Assembly (NCBI GenBank): GCA_944388615.1
Contig: CALXJL010000001.1
Span: 1-34,816 of the forward strand
From: an uncultured Clostridia bacterium
GTDB taxonomy: Bacteria; Bacillota; Clostridia; TANB77; CAG-508
Reading direction: 5' to 3'
Length of the DNA: 34,816 nucleotides
Made by a program: the position numbers and the translations under genes. Shown piece by piece: positions 33,952 through 34,816 of the stretch (positions are counted from its first letter, which is position 1; every line of letters starts with the position of its first letter). A model generated the notes under the pieces. The model was given only the letters and a program-made list of their open reading frames with translations. It was not told the DNA's origin and did no database searches.

Positions 33952-34677
33952 TTAAATCACCCATCCTCCATTTGGTGAAATTATTTGACCAGTCATATAT
34001 TTATTTTCTATTAACCACATTACACAACTTGCAACCTCTTCAACTGTTCCTATTCTTCCCAATGGTATCTCTTTTTTTATTTCTTCAATTTCTTTTTCTG
34101 AAAAACACTTATTCATGTCTGTATCTATCATTCCAGGAGCTACCGAATTAACCCTTATATTAGATGGAGCTAATTCTTTTGCTAATGATTTTGTTAATGC
34201 ATCAATTCCAGCTTTAGTAACTGAGTAATGCGCTTCACAAGATGCCCCAACAATTCCCCATATTGATGAAATATTTATAATACAGCCATTATGATTTTTT
34301 ATCATTTTTTTAGTAATTTCTTGTGTTAAATAAAATACTGAATTCAAATTTGTATTAATCATTGTATTCCAATCTAAATCTGTAATCTCTGTAAAAAGTT
34401 TTATTTGATCTATTCCAGCATTATTTACTAATATTTCTACCTGACCAAATGTTTTGTTTGTATATTCTACTAAATTTATAACTTCTTCTCTTTTTGTTAA
34501 ATCAGCTTTAAATATATCTACAACAAAACCTTTATTAATTAATTCTTTTTTTAATTCTTCTGCCTTTATGTTAGATGTATTATAATGAATAATTACTTTG
34601 TGATTATTTTTGGCTAATTTTTCTACTATTGCCCTTCCAATTCCTTTTGCTCCTCCTGTTACTATTGCTACAGACAT
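33952..34677 (-). CDS. fabG: Short-chain dehydrogenase/reductase, FabG-like (3-oxoacyl-ACP reductase)
   Basis: A 241-aa classical SDR with the cofactor motif VTGGAKGIG (residues 6-14), NNAGI, the catalytic Ser in NISSIWG, the YxxxK pair in HYSVTKAG and VAPGMIDTDM. It is closest in pattern to FabG, which reduces 3-oxoacyl-ACP with NADPH. It stands alone rather than in a fab cluster, so another substrate is possible. ATG at 34677 follows GGAGG by 7 bases; the longer in-frame extension upstream is not coding by this evidence. Confidence 0.9.
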   Translation of the reverse strand: MSVAIVTGGAKGIGRAIVEKLAKNNHKVIIHYNTSNIKAEELKKELINKGFVVDIFKADLTKREEVINLVEYTNKTFGQVEILVNNAGIDQIKLFTEITDLDWNTMINTNLNSVFYLTQEITKKMIKNHNGCIINISSIWGIVGASCEAHYSVTKAGIDALTKSLAKELAPSNIRVNSVAPGMIDTDMNKCFSEKEIEEIKKEIPLGRIGTVEEVASCVMWLIENKYMTGQIISPNGGWVI

Positions 34678-34742
34678 AATTAGTCCTCCTATTATAAAAA
34701 AATAAAGCCAAAAATTAAGATTACTCAAAATTAATGACCTTT

Positions 34743-34816
<74 letters not shown>

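Overview
The window is strongly AT-rich (roughly a quarter to 30 % G+C by eye). It uses TAA, TAG and TGA as stops, AGA as the main arginine codon, and strong GGAGG-type ribosome binding sites. SpoIIE, the radC-mreBCD-mrdA-minC order, a 3D-domain cell-wall protein and MecA point to a low-GC Gram-positive bacterium of the Clostridia. Very large repetitive surface proteins suggest an uncultured gut lineage, but that last step is inference. Most genes lie on the minus strand.

Layout, left to right. (1) 1-5257, minus: the first codons of an unseen gene, an AI-2E-family permease, exodeoxyribonuclease III, and a membrane-anchored protein combining an FGE-like domain with a von Willebrand A domain, whose reading frame runs into exoA. 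(2) 5424-6371, minus: a G5/3D-domain cell-wall protein with its own promoter and a terminator. (3) 6513-10537, minus: a WG-repeat membrane protein, an unknown tail-anchored protein, AcpS and TatD, probably one operon. (4) 10728-13215, minus: spoIIE. (5) 13474-24246, minus: two giant secreted surface proteins of 1895 and 1688 aa. (6) 24700-25436, plus: three small Asn-rich or membrane proteins, divergent from the surface genes. (7) 25473-31697, minus: the cell-shape and division operon (DUF4321, radC, mreB, mreC, mreD, PBP2, minC). (8) 31983-33851, plus: a MecA-like adaptor, an XRE/S24-like regulator and a CBM25-like protein. (9) 33952-34816, minus: a FabG-like reductase behind tRNA-Thr(UGU).

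The main discovery candidate concerns decoding. Two conserved genes, tatD and spoIIE, are each split into two frames. In both, full-length proteins of normal size (259 and 828 aa) are restored by skipping one C immediately before GGA, and in both the codon at the break is CGG, in the shared hexamer CGGAAT. I read every CGG on the coding strands of all genes here. About 39 lie out of frame, and the only two in frame are the two break points. CGA, CGT and AGG are read normally. This suggests that CGG has no normal arginine reading in this organism and acts as a +1 frameshift or four-base-decoding site, possibly because the tRNA-Arg that reads CGG is missing. This is inference from sequence and rests on two sites.

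Secondary points of interest are the FGE-like/vWA fusion that has lost its C-terminal anchor, non-canonical sorting-like C-termini, an S24-like regulator without catalytic residues paired with mecA, a minC with no minD after it, and a small operon with a SigK-like promoter sequence.
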